In this document: in pieces, positions 36,739-47,962 of the stretch
How positions within the stretch are numbered: position 1 is the stretch's first letter
How the letters are laid out: every line of letters starts with the position of its first letter
From: Ephydatia muelleri
Lineage: Eukaryota; Porifera; Demospongiae; Spongillida; Spongillidae
DNA: 64,000 nt
Assembly (NCBI GenBank): GCA_013339895.1
Contig: JABACO010000006.1
Coordinates: forward strand, 3,571,503-3,635,502
Direction of reading: 5' to 3'
Translations under genes and position numbers: made by a program
The notes under the pieces: generated by a model
Database searches by the model: none
Told to the model about the DNA's origin: nothing
What the model saw: only the letters and a program-made list of their open reading frames with translations

Positions 36739-39700
36739 ATGCCTTCGCGTAATCGAAAGAAGAGAACGAAGCAACGAGCGGAATACCTCCAAAAGCAAGA
36801 AGAGAACAAGGCTAAAACCCGAGAGCGCTACAAGGCCGACCCTGAAAAAAAGAAGGCCTCTGTACGCGAGAGCTACAAGGCCGATCCTGAAAAAAAGAAG
36901 GCCTCTGTACGCGAGAGCTACAAGGCCGATCCTGAAAAAAAGGAGGCCTCTGTACGCGAGAGCTACAAGGCCGATCCTGAAAAAAAGAAGGCCTCTGTAC
37001 GCGAGAGCTACATCGCAAATATTGAACCTAAGCGTGCTGCTAAAAGGCAGCGATATGGAGAGGACCTCGAGGAGAACCGTGCTGCTAAAAGGCAGCGATA
37101 TGGAGAGGACCTCGAGGAGAACCGTGCTGCTAAAAGGCAGCGATATGGAGAGGACCTCGAGGAGAACCGTGCTGTTAAAAGGCAGCGATATCAAGAGAGC
37201 GTCGAGGAGAACCGTGCTGCTAAAAGGCGGATATACAGGGGTAATTCAGCTACCATTAAGGCAGCTAGAATGAGTCGGTATTGGAAGGGTCGTAGAACTA
37301 CCACTACCACTACCACCCAAAGGTATGTTATAACATGCTGTATGTACCATTTAAAATCTACACCACCAGTTTTCTAATTGTGAATCAGACGGATACAATA
37401 TCTGTCACGTTTCCGTGTTAATGGAGATGAATCATATCCTTTCGGCAGCTTTCTGTCTCACCTATTTTATTATCGCGGGTGAATCATTACACTCAACAGG
37501 TGAATCGGAACCGTAGAAGGGATGATTCGTCTGTGGTATTCTTATTTAGCGATCGTCGTATATATTATGAAAAAATTTCTTTTTATTTATTTATTTTTAT
37601 CATTAAAAAAAAAAATGAAATAGGACACAAGTAAACACACACGATTACAAAACAATACAATGTATTAGACCAATCATGCAGCAAAAACAAAGTGTTTTGA
37701 GTTACTCCGTGCCACTCCAGACTGGCTGCAACTGCCTTCTCTTCAAATATGTATGTTGTGCCGCACTGATGGATGACAGAGTTTGAACAAGAGATGCTGA
37801 CAGAAGGACTGGAAGTATGCTTGTGAGTGGTGCTGTGCCAACTATGAGTGGTTCCAGCTATTGCACAATGCAGCAGCATCCCTCCTCACTTTGAAAGCAG
37901 CTCCTCACACTTGCATCTAAATAACATATGTATAATGAAATGTAGAGATAACCATCAGAAAAGCGTACCTAGGTCTGACAGAGTGAATCCCAGATCGTAG
38001 TGTGCTGTAGTGAAATACATATTCAATTGTCAGCAATATCTCGGGCAAGACACACTTACCAATGCTGGAGAACGATGCCCAGGCAAACTTTGCACTTCAG
38101 GACAGCAAGTAAGCGGAATATGCAAGACGATTTTCAGTTGGGTATGTCACTGGGTGTAAAAACATTTTGATGCATGTGGCTGCTATACACAAACATACCA
38201 TCGGGCGTGAGCTATGCGCCACACAAGATGCGCCATTGCCAGCAACTTTGAAGCAACTCAGAAAGGCTTACAAGAGAGTTGCTGCATGTAGCAGTTGCCT
38301 TGTATCACCTGGTTGGACTGTAAAGTATCAAAGCATAAATACCACGCGTAATAGAATGCATCCGTAAAACATCACCTTCTCGTCCTTCCAAATGATAGAA
38401 CAGGCACGTCTCGATGTACTGCTAATGCTTCAAGGTGATTTGGCATCGCCTTTCGATTCGTTTTACTTGTTCACTATTTTCTAATCATGTCACGCTTATA
38501 CATCATACATTAGCAAGTACTTACCATCAACAGATTCTTTTTGTTGTATACTGACAACATCCACAGTGCCGTATCGATCGTCGCGCTGCCACGTGTTAGG
38601 CCTTTAGTACCTAGGCTTCTATTTACTCATCAAGAAAATGCACTGAGCATATGCTTGATGGCTTAAAGTTTTCAGATGTCTTTCATACCTCGATTTGAAC
38701 TTTGCAAGACGAACAAAAGCGTTCCAGTCGATCGTGACCTTCCATTTTGCACAATCGTCACGTGAGCAATGGCGGAAATACTTTTTTTTTTGTGATCGTG
38801 GTTTTTACCGTACTATTATCACTAAAATTCAATTGTAAACACAATTCACATATTGTTTGACATACAAATTAAAACACATTGTAGCAATATAAGTTATTGG
38901 ACCAGTCATGCGACAAAAATAGAGTGTTTTGAGTGACTTTGTGCCGTTCCAGAGTGGTTTCCACTGCCTTCTCTTTAAGTACACATGTTGTGCTGCACTG
39001 ATGGACGACGGAGATCGAACATGAAATGTTGACAGATGGAAGTACTCGAAGTATGTTCGTGAGTGTGAAGAGAGGGCAGTCAAATTGGTTCAGACGAAGT
39101 GCTGTGCCATTCATCACTGGTTCCATATATCGCACAATGCAGAAGCATTTCCCCTCATTTTCAAAGCAGCCTAGAAATACTCCCACTTGAATCTATATAA
39201 GTATAACATATGCATGATGAAATTAAGAGATAACCATTAGAAAAATTTACCAAGGGTTCTCTGCTTTCAGTGTAGTGTACGAAGTCCCCAACATTGACCA
39301 TCTGACCATTAGATCCCACACTTGCCCTACCCCACAAGACTGGGGTTAACAAGGTAGTATTTGGATGGAGAAACAATGTGAATGAGTGATCAGATATTAA
39401 ACTGTTGATGGCTATTATGCCATCAAATTCTTGAACTTTAACCATCACAGAACCTAATGCAGCAGCTTTCTTATTGATCTGTAAAATGATACAGGAGACT
39501 AGTGTTACAAAAATGAGATTTAACAGTGATGAAAAAATTGTAACACATGTTGGTTAATTATTATTAGTCCATTCGCATCATACCTTGCGAAGCCCACCAT
39601 GGAGGTCTATGGCTCGATTATATGAGGATGTACTTCCTCCACCCAGGAAGTTCTCCACTTCAGATGACTGATATAGTTGTACTAGGTCATCACCACACCT

Positions 39701-42700
39701 GATGGATTAGGTTGATTAATTAACAATGACACAATACATGCTATTACAGCAATGTACCTTTCCGATGGATCAAAATGGCCGCCCGAGCATACAAATCGCA
39801 TGCTCTGTTGAATGGCAAAACTAGTGGCTATGTCCTTGCTTGGTGCATGGCGATTGGCATATATATTGTGAGCTCTTATAGTACCATTAAAGCTTTCACA
39901 TCTAAAACAATTAAGACAGGTGAGACGATGCACTTGTGATTTTACATCATTACCTCTCGGTATTGAACGTTGATGCTGGCCCAAACATCAGCATATTTTC
40001 AGGTAAGTGGAGAATTAAGTGGATCTTCAGCTTCCCCTTTAACTCAGGAGCATGCAGATCCACAGCACGCACGAAGTCCAAACATATTGCATTGTACAAA
40101 GCAATATTCTCTGGTTTGAATGGTTGGCAGTACACCATTCTAAATACCTGTAAACAAGCAAAGTTTATTACACCATTTGTAGATGGAGATGCTAACCTTT
40201 GAAAGTGCAAACCACACCTCTATTTCACCAGCTGTCAAATACGGAAGGAATACAAATAGAGCAAGCTGTGCTAAGGCTTTAAAATCACGCCCAACAAATG
40301 ATTTGTAGTACTTAGCAATATTTCTAGTCAGGCGAATAGCAAAGCCAGAAAAAGGAAATGAGGAAATGCGAGCCAAAACCTCCAATTTTTGAGCTGATGT
40401 AAGCCGACCCATGACGTTTCTGACAAGGTATTTATAAGGGCCCAACAGCAAGGTATGCAACACCTCAACAGGTGTAGACCTAAATAGGGGAATAGAAGTA
40501 TAGATTTACATGCAACATTATGTGGTGCATAATACTCATGTGGGTCCACAGCTAGCTCTAGCACTGGGTTTGGTTCAGCACTTATTCCAAACCGTTTCTT
40601 CAACTGCTTCTTGTCAGCTTGACATCTTGCAGACCTAATGCTCCGAATTTGCATCATAGTGTCACACTTCTTCCTGAGCTCCCCAATGCCCTGCAAACCT
40701 GTGCTTACGTCAGCCTCAAAAATGACACAGAACACATCGTTAAAATGTACAATTGATTGCTACTATTACATACCAGGCAGATCCTGCAATATTTGCTTGT
40801 TGTTGCTCCCAGATGACTGCAAAGCTCAGCACCACGAGGGTTGTCGCAGATGAAAGATAACACTGGTGCAACCACTATAACTTTGCACTGTAGCGAAGCG
40901 TCATAAGCAATGATGCCTTCATGCTCAAGAAAATTTAGCTCTTGCACTAGTGGAACCGCCATTTCTAATACACGTGCCTTGTTGGATGCGCAAATAAAGT
41001 GGATATTGTGGAGTTTGCCATTCTCTTTCTTTGGAAGGCCTTCCAGAAGGTAGTTCCACGAATCAAATTTGTTCCACACCTTAGATTTATTACCACTTGT
41101 GTCATCAGTAAACACAGTGAGTGGAACCATGATGACCGGCATGCCACCAGATTGCACTGACTTTTCCTTCAAAGGATGATGCACAAACAAAGAGGTGTAC
41201 TCCTTGAAAAACAAAAAAAAAACATAAAAACCATGTTTATGAGGGCGGCATGTACTTACGTCACCCGTAAGCTCCACCAAAGTGTCATTGTCCTGATACT
41301 TGAACACAGACTGCGCCCTAGTTTGCATATCTGCCACCACAGCTTGTATGCACTGGACTGGTACAAGAATACTAGGTTCCCTGAGCACATAACCTTCCAT
41401 ATAAGGAACATGCTCTAGTGCAAATACATTAGCAAACACACCATCTTGCCCTTCCTGATAGAAAAAAACAAGGTAGACTTTTGTTACCAATGAGTACTAA
41501 AACATACCTGACACAGGAATTGTCTGACATGACCAATAGATGGAGTAGTGGAACCAAGCAGGGTAAACTCTACAAAATCTCCTATGAATACGTTGCCACA
41601 AGGTGTGGTACTCATAGGTGCAAAGAAACGTTTGTCGTTCCTCCAACGCAGAGCGTGGAACACTTCTCTGAAAATAGACAGAACACTGATGCATAAATCA
41701 CATACACAAGGCCATAGACATACTTGAATTCACCCTTAGGGATAACAGGATAGCGAACAAGATTGCGAGCATTTTCGGGAGTGCCTAAGCACATCTTCAA
41801 GCTGTCTGAGATAGGATTGACATAAAATGGAATGCCAGAGCTTGTAGTGTGCTGTACTGGGATACAAACGCAAATAATAAATCATGTATAGACTCAGCAA
41901 GAAAAATTGACCATCTTTGGAGAACTGTGCCCAGGCAAACGATACTTCAGTAAGGTAGACAAACTTGGTACCTCAGGACAAATGGTACGCAGAGTATGCA
42001 GCACAAATCTTAGGTTGGTATGTCCCTGGGAGCAAAGCATTATATGCACACTCTGCAAATGGCTGCTATATGCAAACATACCATTGGGCGGGGGCTATGT
42101 ACCATAAGATACGCCATTGCCAGCATCTTAGAAGCAAAAGGAGCATAAGAGGCTGCAGAATGCATCAGCTGGCTTGAATCACCAGGTTCAGCTGTAAAGC
42201 ATTGAATTATAAATACATGTACCACACATAAATGCATACATATTTAAACCTTCTCGTTCTTCAGTTCCGATTGGTATAACAGGTGTAGATGGGCTGCTAG
42301 TGCCTCGAGGTGATGTGGCACCACCTTGCAATTCACCTACGTCGACTAATGATATCGAATCATATCATGCTCTGTAACTATCCCATATGATAAGTATTTA
42401 CTGGTAAGTACTTACCCTGTTCAACATCAACATGGAAAGATTCTTTAGCGGCAACATCAAGTGTTGAATCGTCGTGGGACGGCGCTAAGTGGCTGGTAGT
42501 TAAGACAGATGCTCCTCGATTTTCATCGAAGGCAATGCACTGAGCGTATGCTTGATGGCTCGCAGTATTAAGATGCCTTTCATATCTGGATTTGAACGCA
42601 AAACCCACTTTGCAAGACGAACAAAAATAGCGCTCCTTCTCTTCCATACTGCACGCATCACGCGAGAGTGAATTTCAGTCACGTGAGAGAAATGTTAAGA

Positions 42701-45697
42701 CATGCCCGACCCCCGAGAATCTCTTCAGCATCACTTGCAATAGGCTTCACCGCTTCGCCTTTGCCCAGTACAAGTTCTGCAGCGGCCAGTTCTGAATCCA
42801 GTGCTGCCTTGCATTCAAGATCAACGCTGACCGATCGCCGTCATTCAGATAGAGACTACTCTGAAACTCTGCTTGACGATGTTGAGTTTCAGCATGACCA
42901 CATCGCGGATGAGGCTTCCTTTAGGATTTCACTGCAGCGCACAGTCCAGGAATTAAGGTCCAATATCATAAGTTCAAATCAGAATTTTGAGCGGCGGATG
43001 CAAGGTATGGAAGATAAACTAGGCAAAGTGGAAGTGGCCCTGCAAGAACTGACTCGTACAGTTCAACGTATTAGTGCTCAGAACTACACTACGAAGGGCA
43101 GTGTTTATGAGGTATGCATGAAGTATTAATTTGTAACAAGCGGAAGTGTAATAGTTTGTTATATGGCTGCTTGTATATATGTATAGTCACCACTGAAGGT
43201 TGAAGTCTGTCAGTTGTTTTGCCAGTCTCTTATGCGGGAACCCAGTGATGAAAGCATCAGGGTGAGAGCAGTACATGTATATGTATCCATGTACTGTTAT
43301 AAATGTTTTTCATTAAAGCTTGCCGTTACAAGAGTTTTAACTGTTGAAGTTGTCAGAAACGAAAAATTTAAGTTTGATGATGCTCTTCGTTTCTGCAAGT
43401 CAAGGCTTGCTGATGCTAGAACAGATGAAAGAAGGAAGGTATGATTTGCTTTCAGCTTTAGAGACCAAATTTTGATTACACTGGTTTATTTCTTCAGTGC
43501 CTAGGTAAACATCCATACCCTAGGTGCAAGTTTATGCCTACCATGGACCTTGCAAGGAACATTATACAAAGTATGGGTGGAGCAACACATGAATTGGCTG
43601 ACGTGAACACTTACTGCCGACATCTAGCACATTTTGTAATGATTGCATTGTGCTTTTCTCAGTATAATAATATTTTTTATTTTCCTGCAGCGATTATTTA
43701 TTCGCCACTGTGATGATGACAAGCAGGCTAACCATGGGGAGTATCGCCACTGGGTTCAGCAGTACTACTCATCTATGGATGAAGAGCAGTGGGACACTGT
43801 GATGCAAGATGATGCAGCGTACAATTACGCCCTGCATGGTCATGGGATTCAGTTACCACAATAATCCCTTGCCAAGCTATCAAAATTCATTGCCGGCTGA
43901 CTTTTTTTTTTTTCATACACAGCAGCGTGTCATTTTAACTCTCATATCTTCAGCAGCTTTTATCATTTTGCTTTTCTATCTTATCATGTATCCATCATCA
44001 GCATGCATTGATTTCTGCTCTGTATTATAAACAACGTCAATAACATGGGAAGCTAGCTATTTGTGTATATAGCCTGTGATAAACACAATCTGAAAACCAT
44101 TTTGATAGAGCTCGATGATGTCCTGGCTATACATGTACAGCCTTAATTGGAGTTAATCCCCCCCTCCCTCCTCATGATCAAACGTAATATAGAAGATGGT
44201 GCGCGCAAAAACAATTCTCCATTCTCTGCCCCGTTCTGCCATCTAATACCATAACTATGCATCACGGGTGATTCCATTATTATTTTACGCGGGCTGCTTC
44301 AGATCGAATATCAACAGCGCCGATGATACGGGAGCGAAAACCATTCACGGATGCTTCGCAAGCATTGTATGAATAATCGCGGTGATTCGGTCATTATATA
44401 CGCGGTCTGCTTCAGATCAGATTGCCAAAAATTTCTGAATCTCTCTAAATATCGCCGATGATACGCGAGCGAAAAAATTTCATCCATGCTTCATAAACGT
44501 AGAAAACTGGTCGTGTAAGGGCTGCTATGCACGTGGCTCATGGCTTCCTGTCATGCACACATTAACACTCTTGTATGCCTGCATGACATATTATCAGATG
44601 TACAGTATGGCTTCCTACACGGGATGTTCCCTGGTAAAGGTCAATGTTTGTACAAAAGGTTATTTGTACATGTACATGCATCTGTGTCTGTTACATTGTA
44701 AATGTGATGTGCAATAAAGGACTATACACATGTGTGTACTACTGTAATTGCATTTTCAGAAATTTAATTAACAAGTCTGTCATGCGCATCCAACCCTTGC
44801 ATGCAGCTGATTATCAGATGTACAGTAAGGCTTCCCACAAGTAAAAGTTCCCCATGTACATGTAAAGGGTACAAAAGGTAATTTGTGTCTCTCACATTGT
44901 TTTAAAGGTCCACTACACATGTGTGTACAGAAAATTGAGTTGTATGAAAATAAAATAATTCAGGTTATGCGCAGTTGGTAAAATGTTTTGATACATGATA
45001 AGGCATAATGTGTGGTAAAATAAAAGTACTGCAACCCTATCTTCTCCCATATAGTTACTCCTTGTTTGAGCCCAACTCTCGCACACTAGCAGAGAATGGA
45101 GTGAGTCTTGAAAAAGCAATTCTTAGGGATAGTGAGCTTCTGAGTGATGTAAACAATGCTTTCTGCAATAGCCATCCATTGCTAGCTCAAAAGGTTGTTA
45201 CAAGATCTGCCCGTGCAGCAGTAAGTAAGATTAGTGCAGATGCATTACTTGCTAAAGCAATAAGTGTACGAAGATCACAGGCAGGGTCACTGCTAAAAAC
45301 TATCCGTAAGGTTAATGCAAAGAAGTTGCAAGAGAGTGATATTTTAGTCGGGCATAGGTTTCATACTGCTGGGGCTGAGCCTTACTTCTTTGATAATTCG
45401 TACACTCACAGAAAACAGCATGGAGCCATTCCAGTAGACCTCAATGGTAGGTGTGTAGTGGCAGAGGAGATAAAGGACAGGGATAAGGTCACCATGCGCC
45501 CTTTGAAATGGAAATGTACAAATGAGTGTCGCAAGCTCACTAGTGAAGAAGTAGCAATAGTGTTAAAAACAAATTCACTGTTCCAAAAGTCCATTGAAGA
45601 CACACACTTCACTCCTCCCACTCAGTATGTGATGTCATGCATGAATAAGCGACCAATCAGTGAATGGACGGATGAAATTGGGCCAATAGAATTATAG
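36739..45697 (+). CDS. Lys/Arg-rich tandem-repeat protein, two exons around a transposon
   Basis: Exon 1 is 36739-37322 (ATG in MPSRNRKKRTKQR; donor AG/GTATG, phase 2) and exon 2 is 45055-45697 (acceptor TATAG). They join in frame to 408 residues. Residues about 29-95 are four 15-residue units YKADPEKKKASVRES; residues about 96-160 are similar units KRQRYGEDLEENRAA. Both come from 45-bp DNA repeats and suggest long charged helices. Exon 2 has a mixed helical region (AILRDSELLSDVNNAF, LLAKAISVRRSQAGSLLKT) and later a CxxxC (KWKCTNECR). The layout resembles a large repetitive family I associate with sponges, whose role I do not know. The 7.7-kb intron contains both copies of a Plavaka-like transposon. 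It may be a host gene, a captured gene or a transposon accessory gene. Confidence 0.55.
37583..38800 (-). pseudogene. Internally deleted copy of the Plavaka-like transposon
   Basis: Its left part (37621-37950) matches the last transposase exon region at 38860-39240. Its right part (37960-38800) matches the 5' exons at about 41800-42660, including the 'ccaggcaaac' and 'gccattgccagca' blocks. The middle exons are missing. Sequence identity with the full copy is moderate and frames are broken, so this is an older deletion derivative lying next to the full copy in the same orientation. Confidence 0.7.
38869..42647 (-). CDS. Plavaka/CACTA-like DDE transposase, 15 exons
   Basis: Minus-strand exons: 42647-42416, 42345-42250, 42191-42082, 42025-41912, 41851-41724, 41667-41508, 41454-41260, 41202-40774, 40714-40536, 40479-40197, 40147-39954, 39901-39758, 39698-39584, 39478-39251, 39192-38869. 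All phases agree; the product is 976 residues. A C2H2 finger lies at residues 9-31 (C9, C12, H25, H31). Exon 8 holds FTDDTSGNKS (D378/D379), IHFICASN and ICDNPRGAEL ending CRICL. Exon 10 begins with STPVEVLHTLLLG, and exons 11-12 give LHLPENM and ESFNGTIRAHNIYANRHAPS. This motif series is that of Plavaka transposases (CACTA superfamily), best known from fungi. It would cut and paste the element in the nucleus. No stop or frameshift was found. The donor after exon 2 (GTTTAA) is weak. Confidence 0.8.
42648..42691. promoter_or_regulatory. 44-base divergent promoter interval
   Basis: Only 44 bases separate the ATG of the minus-strand transposase (42647) from the ATG of the plus-strand partner (42692). 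The interval holds a CACGTGAG box and no TATA box. The transcription starts must overlap or lie within the opposite gene, which implies joint regulation. Confidence 0.5.
42692..43864 (+). CDS. Transposon partner protein, five exons, unknown family
   Basis: Exons 42692-43111, 43187-43261, 43319-43438, 43498-43635 and 43691-43864, all introns phase 0 with GT/AG ends, give 308 residues. The first ATG after the divergent interval starts MLRHARPPRISS. Residues about 1-60 are Ser-rich and disordered. Residues about 75-130 look like a coiled coil (RTVQELRSNIISSNQNFERR). Later exons hold Cys/His-rich stretches (CLGKHPYPRCKF, YCRHLAHF, RLFIRHCDDD) and an acidic end. I do not recognise the family. Its position back to back with the transposase suggests the second gene of the same transposon, perhaps for DNA binding or assembly, which is inference. 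All splice sites are strong and nothing is broken. Confidence 0.6.
43865..45054. repeat. Two short tandem duplications in the intron
   Basis: Unit pair 1 is about 44285-44400 and 44400-44512, with 'ctgcttcagatc' and 'cgccgatgatacg' in each. Unit pair 2 is about 44588-44755 and 44810-44930, with 'attatcagatgtacagta' and 'cacatgtgtgtac' in each. No gene seen. The right end of the Plavaka-like transposon should lie here, but I could not define its terminus. Confidence 0.55.
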
Positions 45698-45831
45698 CAC
45701 AGCTAGAACACATGGCTGTACATGTGTATAAACCAATGACCCGCAGAACAGCACATTTCTCTCTTGAAAAAATTCATCAAAGGTAAATACTATATTTTGC
45801 GAGTTGTTTCAATAATCTGTCTGCCACATAG

Positions 45832-46356
45832 ATGGCTGAAGACAACTTAATGATAGGGATAGACTTCTTTGACGAGGATGTCCAAGATCTGCCACCGCCA
45901 GCAGAAGTGCCGCCGCCGCCGCCTGCAGCAGCGCTGGACCCACGGGCACCGCCAGCAGAAGCCCCGCCACCGCCTGCAGCAGCGCTGGACCCACGGCCAC
46001 CGCCAGCAGAAGTGCCGCCACCGCCTGCAGCAGCGCTGGACCCACGGCCACGGCCAGCAGAAGCCCCGCCACCGCCTGCAGCAGTGCTGGACCCTCCGCC
46101 ACCGCCAGCAGAAGCGCGGCCACCGCCTGCAGCAGCGCTGGACCCACCGCCTGCAGCGTTACCCCCGCTGATGCTCCCCCCAATGCTGCCCCCAATGCTG
46201 CCCCCGCCTTTTTTACTGCCCCCGCCACCCGCATGGCCTTACCCCGGGGGGGGGGAGAAGAAGAAGAGGAAGAGGCCGAGGAAGAGGAGGCGGCAAAACT
46301 ATTTATTTTATCAAAAACAACTACACTTATCACTATTAATTTTATTGTTATTGTAA
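45832..46356 (+). CDS. Pro/Ala-rich tandem-repeat protein with basic tail
   Basis: The open frame starts at an ATG right after an acceptor-like site (CCACATAG) and runs 174 codons. After an acidic start (MIGIDFFDEDVQD) come four to five 17-residue units of the type PPPPAAALDPRPPPAEV, from a 51-bp DNA repeat with starts at 45922, 45973, 46024, 46075 and 46126. A Met/Pro run, a basic cluster (KKKRKRPRKRRRQ) and a short hydrophobic end follow. It may be a 3' exon of the gene ending at 45697, since a GTAAAT donor lies at about 45782, but the phases do not join cleanly. The reverse-strand Ala/Ser-rich frame is its shadow. Confidence 0.4.
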   Translation: MAEDNLMIGIDFFDEDVQDLPPPAEVPPPPPAAALDPRAPPAEAPPPPAAALDPRPPPAEVPPPPAAALDPRPRPAEAPPPPAAVLDPPPPPAEARPPPAAALDPPPAALPPLMLPPMLPPMLPPPFLLPPPPAWPYPGGGEKKKRKRPRKRRRQNYLFYQKQLHLSLLILLLL

Positions 46357-46519
46357 CATTAATTTTACATACGTATTTATTAAAGTTATATAGTAACTTG
46401 TGGTCGGGGCAATGCACAAAGCGTTCGTAAGGTATAGACATTTTGTCCATTGCACATCGTTCCTCATCACATTACAGTTATGAAGCTTCGTTGACACGGA
46501 GAAAAAAAAACTTATGAAA

Positions 46520-46814
46520 CAAGTAAATAAAAACCTTCTCTAACGAGAAAGTTGGTGGGCATATAGGATTGACAATGTTGGTGTAAAAAGCACGGAAACA
46601 AGTGTGACAGAAATGTTACTGGAAAATTGAAATAGGCCTATATTTAGCCCATTTTCTCAGGCGTGCGCTGCCTAAATGTGACTGGGCTAAATATAGGCCT
46701 ATTTCAATTTTCCAGTAACATTTCTGTCACACTTGTTTCCGTGCTTTTTACACCAACATTGTCAATCCTATATGCCCACCAACTTTCTCGTTAGAGAAGG
46801 TTTTTATTTACTTG
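46520..46814. mobile_element. Near-perfect hairpin MITE, 295 bp
   Basis: Arms of about 130 bases are almost perfect reverse complements, from 'caagtaaataaaaacc' (46520) to 'ggtttttatttacttg' (46814), around a spacer near 46655-46690. A decayed relative lies at 59329-59566 inside the inner Ginger (shared 'gttggtgg.. tataggatt ... gtgtaaaaa'). It abuts the truncated 5' LTR of the inner retrotransposon, so its insertion or a later deletion removed the rest of that LTR. Confidence 0.88.
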
Positions 46815-46935
46815 TATTACATACAATTCAATGCTACTTAAATACTACAGCACATAAGATGCAGTTATGGTACTACAAATGCCGTGTGCAATAGACTGTC
46901 TGGCTCCAGATATGTCTGGCTCCAGGTACATTACA
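46815..46935 (-). repeat. Truncated 5' LTR of the inner retrotransposon
   Basis: 121 bases matching 32622-32742. The remaining 80 or so bases of the LTR are replaced by the hairpin MITE. Confidence 0.75.
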
Positions 46936-46936
46936 G

Positions 46937-47893
46937 CAACACTGAGTACCTCTGCTTCGTTGACTTTCTTCTCTTTTTCTCTTATAGCAGTCTTCCTCGG
47001 TATGACCGGACTTTCCACAGTAATGACATTCACGGGAACCTACTCGGTTTGGCTTAGACGTAGAGCTAGCCAACGACTCCATTTCAGGCCGCCTTGCCTG
47101 CTCGTACTCGTCTGCCAACTCGCCTGCCTTCACACATGTTTCTGGCTTTCGCTCGAGTATCCACAACTTCTTATCTGTCGGCAGTGTGTTGAGAAACTGC
47201 TCTTTACCCACCGCGTTCAAGACATCCTCGACAGTCTGACATTCTTTCAGCCATTTGGCTTGCCACTCCATCAGCCTCACGGCTAGCTCTCTGTTCGTTT
47301 CCCCATCCTTTCGCCTCTCCGACCGAAATCGCCTCCTGTATTCTTCGTCGTTAATCCCATATAGGATGAGAATTGCCGCTTTAATTTTCTCGTAATTTCC
47401 ACTATCTGAAGGAGAAACCGCAGCAAAGGCCAATTGGGCCTTGCCCGTTAACTGGGAAGTCAAATAGTGCGGCCACCTGTCCTTTGAAATGTTGTGGGCT
47501 GCATTATCCTTTCGAACGTGATTAAATATGCCTCTACGTCATCCTTTTCGTTCAACGGAACTAGCTTCACAGTGATATCTCGGGACCTCGACTGCGGTGT
47601 ACTGCCGTTCCCTCCACCAGTTTCGCTAGGTTGTCCATGTAAGCCTGCATCTGTTCTAGTCTCTTCTGGCTTTCTCGTTCTCTCGCTTCTCTTTCTTCTT
47701 CTCTTCTTCGCCTCTCTGCATCAAACTCTTTTTCGCGACGTTCTCTCTCTTCTGATATTTCCATTTCCCGCTTCTTCCGGTCTTCTATCAGCATTTGCAG
47801 TAACTCCTGCACCTTCTTCAGTTCAGCCATTGTATCCTTTGTGTCCTTCGTGTCGTCCTCCTTATAGACAAGACCTGAGCGCGTTTTTGACAT
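46937..47893 (-). pseudogene. Outer retrotransposon gag, frameshifted and split
   Basis: It starts at the ATG at 47893 (MSKTRSGLVYKEDD) and reads a coiled coil very rich in Glu/Arg (EERERREKEFDAERRRREEE). It then changes frame near 47590 to VKLVPLNEKDDVEAYLITFERIM, and again near 47470 to LTSQLTGKAQLAFAAV and a capsid-like helical region similar to SCAN domains. One zinc knuckle (CHYCGKSGHTEEDC) is intact at about 47010. The second begins at 46940 and is cut by the inner element; its other half is at 32555. Gag would form the particle around the element's RNA. With two frameshifts and a 14-kb insertion this copy is dead. Confidence 0.8.
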
Positions 47894-47962
47894 GAAAACG
47901 TGGCTAGGCCAGGGTATTTGAAACTTCCTGGCGTTCCAATTACCGGCACCGCTGCCACCATA

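Larger units (their letters stand above)
32541..46935 (-). mobile_element. Inner Ty3-type retrotransposon inserted in the outer gag
   Basis: The 3' LTR is 32541-32742 (202 bp, TGTAGCG...ACATTACA on the plus strand). The 5' LTR survives only as 46815-46935 and stops exactly at a hairpin MITE. The element splits the outer zinc knuckle; the flanks GTAA (32537-32540) and GCAA (46936-46939) are a plausible four-base duplication with one change. Minus-strand pol is at 36338-32780, with the purine tract GAGGAAGAGGGGAGCAG next to the 3' LTR. No gag of this element is visible: between about 36345 and 46520 lies foreign DNA (basic-repeat gene, Plavaka-like transposon, Pro-rich frame). Confidence 0.75.

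Noticed and set aside
36733..37194. 153-codon minus-strand frame of hydrophobic repeats
   Set aside because: It is the antisense of the 45-bp repeats that encode the Lys/Arg-rich protein; the sense strand has a proper ATG, donor and family-like content.
40705..41490. Single-exon 261-residue gene
   Set aside because: It is a merger of two exons and an intron of the 15-exon transposase; strong splice sites at 41260 and 41202 separate them.
45809..46450. 213-codon minus-strand Ala/Ser-rich frame
   Set aside because: Antisense of the Pro/Ala-rich repeats; composition follows from the 51-bp GC-rich unit.
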